This document shows, piece by piece, positions 63,031 through 64,000 of a DNA stretch of 64,000 nucleotides (positions are counted from its first letter, which is position 1; each line of letters opens with the position of its first letter). The notes beneath the pieces are model-generated. The model did not search any database, had not been told where the DNA came from, and saw only the letters and a program-made list of their open reading frames with translations. The stretch lies in the NCBI GenBank assembly GCA_029060305.1, contig JAIDUG010000036.1:1-64000 (forward strand), written 5' to 3'. Position numbers and translations under genes: made by a program. The stretch comes from Ruminococcus sp. Its GTDB lineage: Bacteria; Bacillota; Clostridia; Oscillospirales; Ruminococcaceae.

Positions 63031-64000
63031 ATTAAATCACTCTTTTCTGAATTTATTGTTATATAAAGTCTGAAATTAATCTTGTTGTCTATTTTTATGG
63101 AAATCATATCTCCGAAATAATATACAAGTCGCATATAGGCATTATAGGAATTATCAGGAATGAAAGAATATCTGTCCGTTATTTCACTGTCTTCAAATAT
63201 TGCGTAAAGTTTCAGTATCTTTGCAGGGTCGTGTATTGCGTTTCTGCTGAACGTTATAATTACATTGTTTTTGTTCTGAACAATATCAGCTGACAGGCTT
63301 TTGTCAGAAAGGTCTTCCGCAATCATCATCAGTGAATATGCAGGGATTTTTATATCGGTTTTTCCTGAAAACGTTATATTGTGAGTTACGTGACGTATAT
63401 TGAGGGCTTCTTCTTCAAATGTTATGTATTCTGAATGTTTCCGTAAGATTTTCGGATATTTTTCAGATATTGCAAGTTCAGCATCAAGTCTCATTGCAGT
63501 TGAAAAAAGTTCGTTATAGCGAGAACTTGTCTCCTGAAATTCCTCGTGTGTACGTCTGTAATCGCTGTTTCTGACGGCGAGTTTTTCGGCAACCTTTATA
63601 CATATATCAATGAATGTTCCTATTTCGTCAGCACCGTTTCCGGAATTATTCAGACGTTTTTTTTCGCTTGTCAGTTCATTTGCGGAACGGTAGAGACGTT
63701 TTTTTATGTCTGCAACGAAAATATATCCGGAAATAATCATAATTACAAGTAAGACAATAAATATGACAATAAATAAAAGGTTTTCACGTAAAAAGGTTGT
63801 AAAAGGCATTCTGTATTCGTAAGCGTAGTACTCAATGTCTGATGTGTAATAATTTTTTATGTAACATTCAAAATCCGGATTGATTCCTGTATTTTCAATC
63901 GTCATATCCGGAACGTTACTGTATATAAGTGAACCACCGTTTATAATGTAGAGTTCTCCGTTGAAATCGAGGTTGTCGCAGTATTCTGAAAGAAGTTTCA
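63027..64000 (-). CDS. Sensor-like membrane protein, partial
   Basis: The frame is open through the window edge, so the N-terminus is missing; an internal ATG at 63905 is not the true start. The visible part has an extracellular end (YCDNLDFNGELYIINGGSL), one membrane helix (LLFIVIFIVLLVIMIISGYI), a coiled linker (RSANELTSEKKRLNNSG) and a C-terminal cytoplasmic domain. The plan resembles YesM-type sensor kinases, but no clear kinase ATP site is seen, so the family is uncertain. It is coupled to the solute-binding gene, suggesting sugar sensing. Confidence 0.65.
   Translation of the reverse strand, partial: KLLSEYCDNLDFNGELYIINGGSLIYSNVPDMTIENTGINPDFECYIKNYYTSDIEYYAYEYRMPFTTFLRENLLFIVIFIVLLVIMIISGYIFVADIKKRLYRSANELTSEKKRLNNSGNGADEIGTFIDICIKVAEKLAVRNSDYRRTHEEFQETSSRYNELFSTAMRLDAELAISEKYPKILRKHSEYITFEEEALNIRHVTHNITFSGKTDIKIPAYSLMMIAEDLSDKSLSADIVQNKNNVIITFSRNAIHDPAKILKLYAIFEDSEITDRYSFIPDNSYNAYMRLVYYFGDMISIKIDNKINFRLYITINSEKSDLI

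Overview
The window looks like a chromosomal segment of a low-GC, Gram-positive anaerobe of the Ruminococcus / Oscillospiraceae type. The clues are strong AGGAGG-type ribosome binding sites, sigma-A promoters with 17-base spacers, an energy-coupling-factor (ECF) transporter S component, a secreted protein with a dockerin-like segment, a TSCPD small protein and clostridial UPF0237 and DUF711 genes. No 16S rRNA gene is present, so the assignment is inference.

Positions 1-20,800 form a defence and mobile-element island. It starts with a type I restriction-modification operon (hsdR-hsdM-hsdS plus an unknown gene, 75-6486). A broken ISL3-type transposase follows (6530-7716). Then comes a very AT-rich stretch with a short relaxase-like protein (8331-8846) and an acetyltransferase. 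The centre is a retron-like system (10336-13514): an OLD-type ATPase/TOPRIM gene, a structured non-coding stretch with its own promoter that has the layout of an msr-msd RNA, and a retron-type reverse transcriptase. Just downstream lies the 3' half of a CAU-anticodon tRNA (13790-13831), the classic scar of tRNA-directed integration. Next, two direct repeats of about 107 bp (13842-13948 and 19647-19753) flank a cassette with a GIY-YIG/DUF4357 protein, a type III modification gene stopped by an in-frame TGA, a truncated type III restriction gene and a radical-SAM protein. An alkyltransferase and an IS5-like remnant close the island.

Positions 20,900-41,300 are mostly core-type genes: an ECF sigma factor with a membrane-anchored beta-propeller protein and a repeat lipoprotein, glucokinase, a transporter S component, a GH25 lysozyme, AIM24, an HxlR/flavoprotein pair, a glycerophosphodiester phosphodiesterase, a solitary hsdS, radA, lipoproteins and a CwlD-like amidase. 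A graveyard of gene and IS fragments lies at 41,500-42,700. It shares both its IS remnant and its lipoprotein segment with the 20.3-22 kb locus.

Positions 43,300-56,100 are again core-like: DUF711/ACT, a PHP phosphatase, Lrp plus aminotransferase plus ispE, an acetyltransferase, an alcohol dehydrogenase, and a LysR regulator divergent from a DUF3737-MalY-LysE-flavoprotein operon. From 56,200 onward the content is accessory: hypothetical genes, an XRE repressor facing a short gene across a repeated operator, two proteins sharing a new-looking Cys-rich module (one fused to BspA-type leucine-rich repeats), a suspicious homopolymer tract near 61.1-61.3 kb, and a solute-binding lipoprotein coupled to a sensor-like membrane protein that runs off the window.

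The most interesting object is the retron: the ATPase gene lies upstream of the non-coding RNA, the RNA promoter overlaps the ATPase stop codon, and a perfect 12-bp hairpin separates the RNA from the reverse transcriptase.
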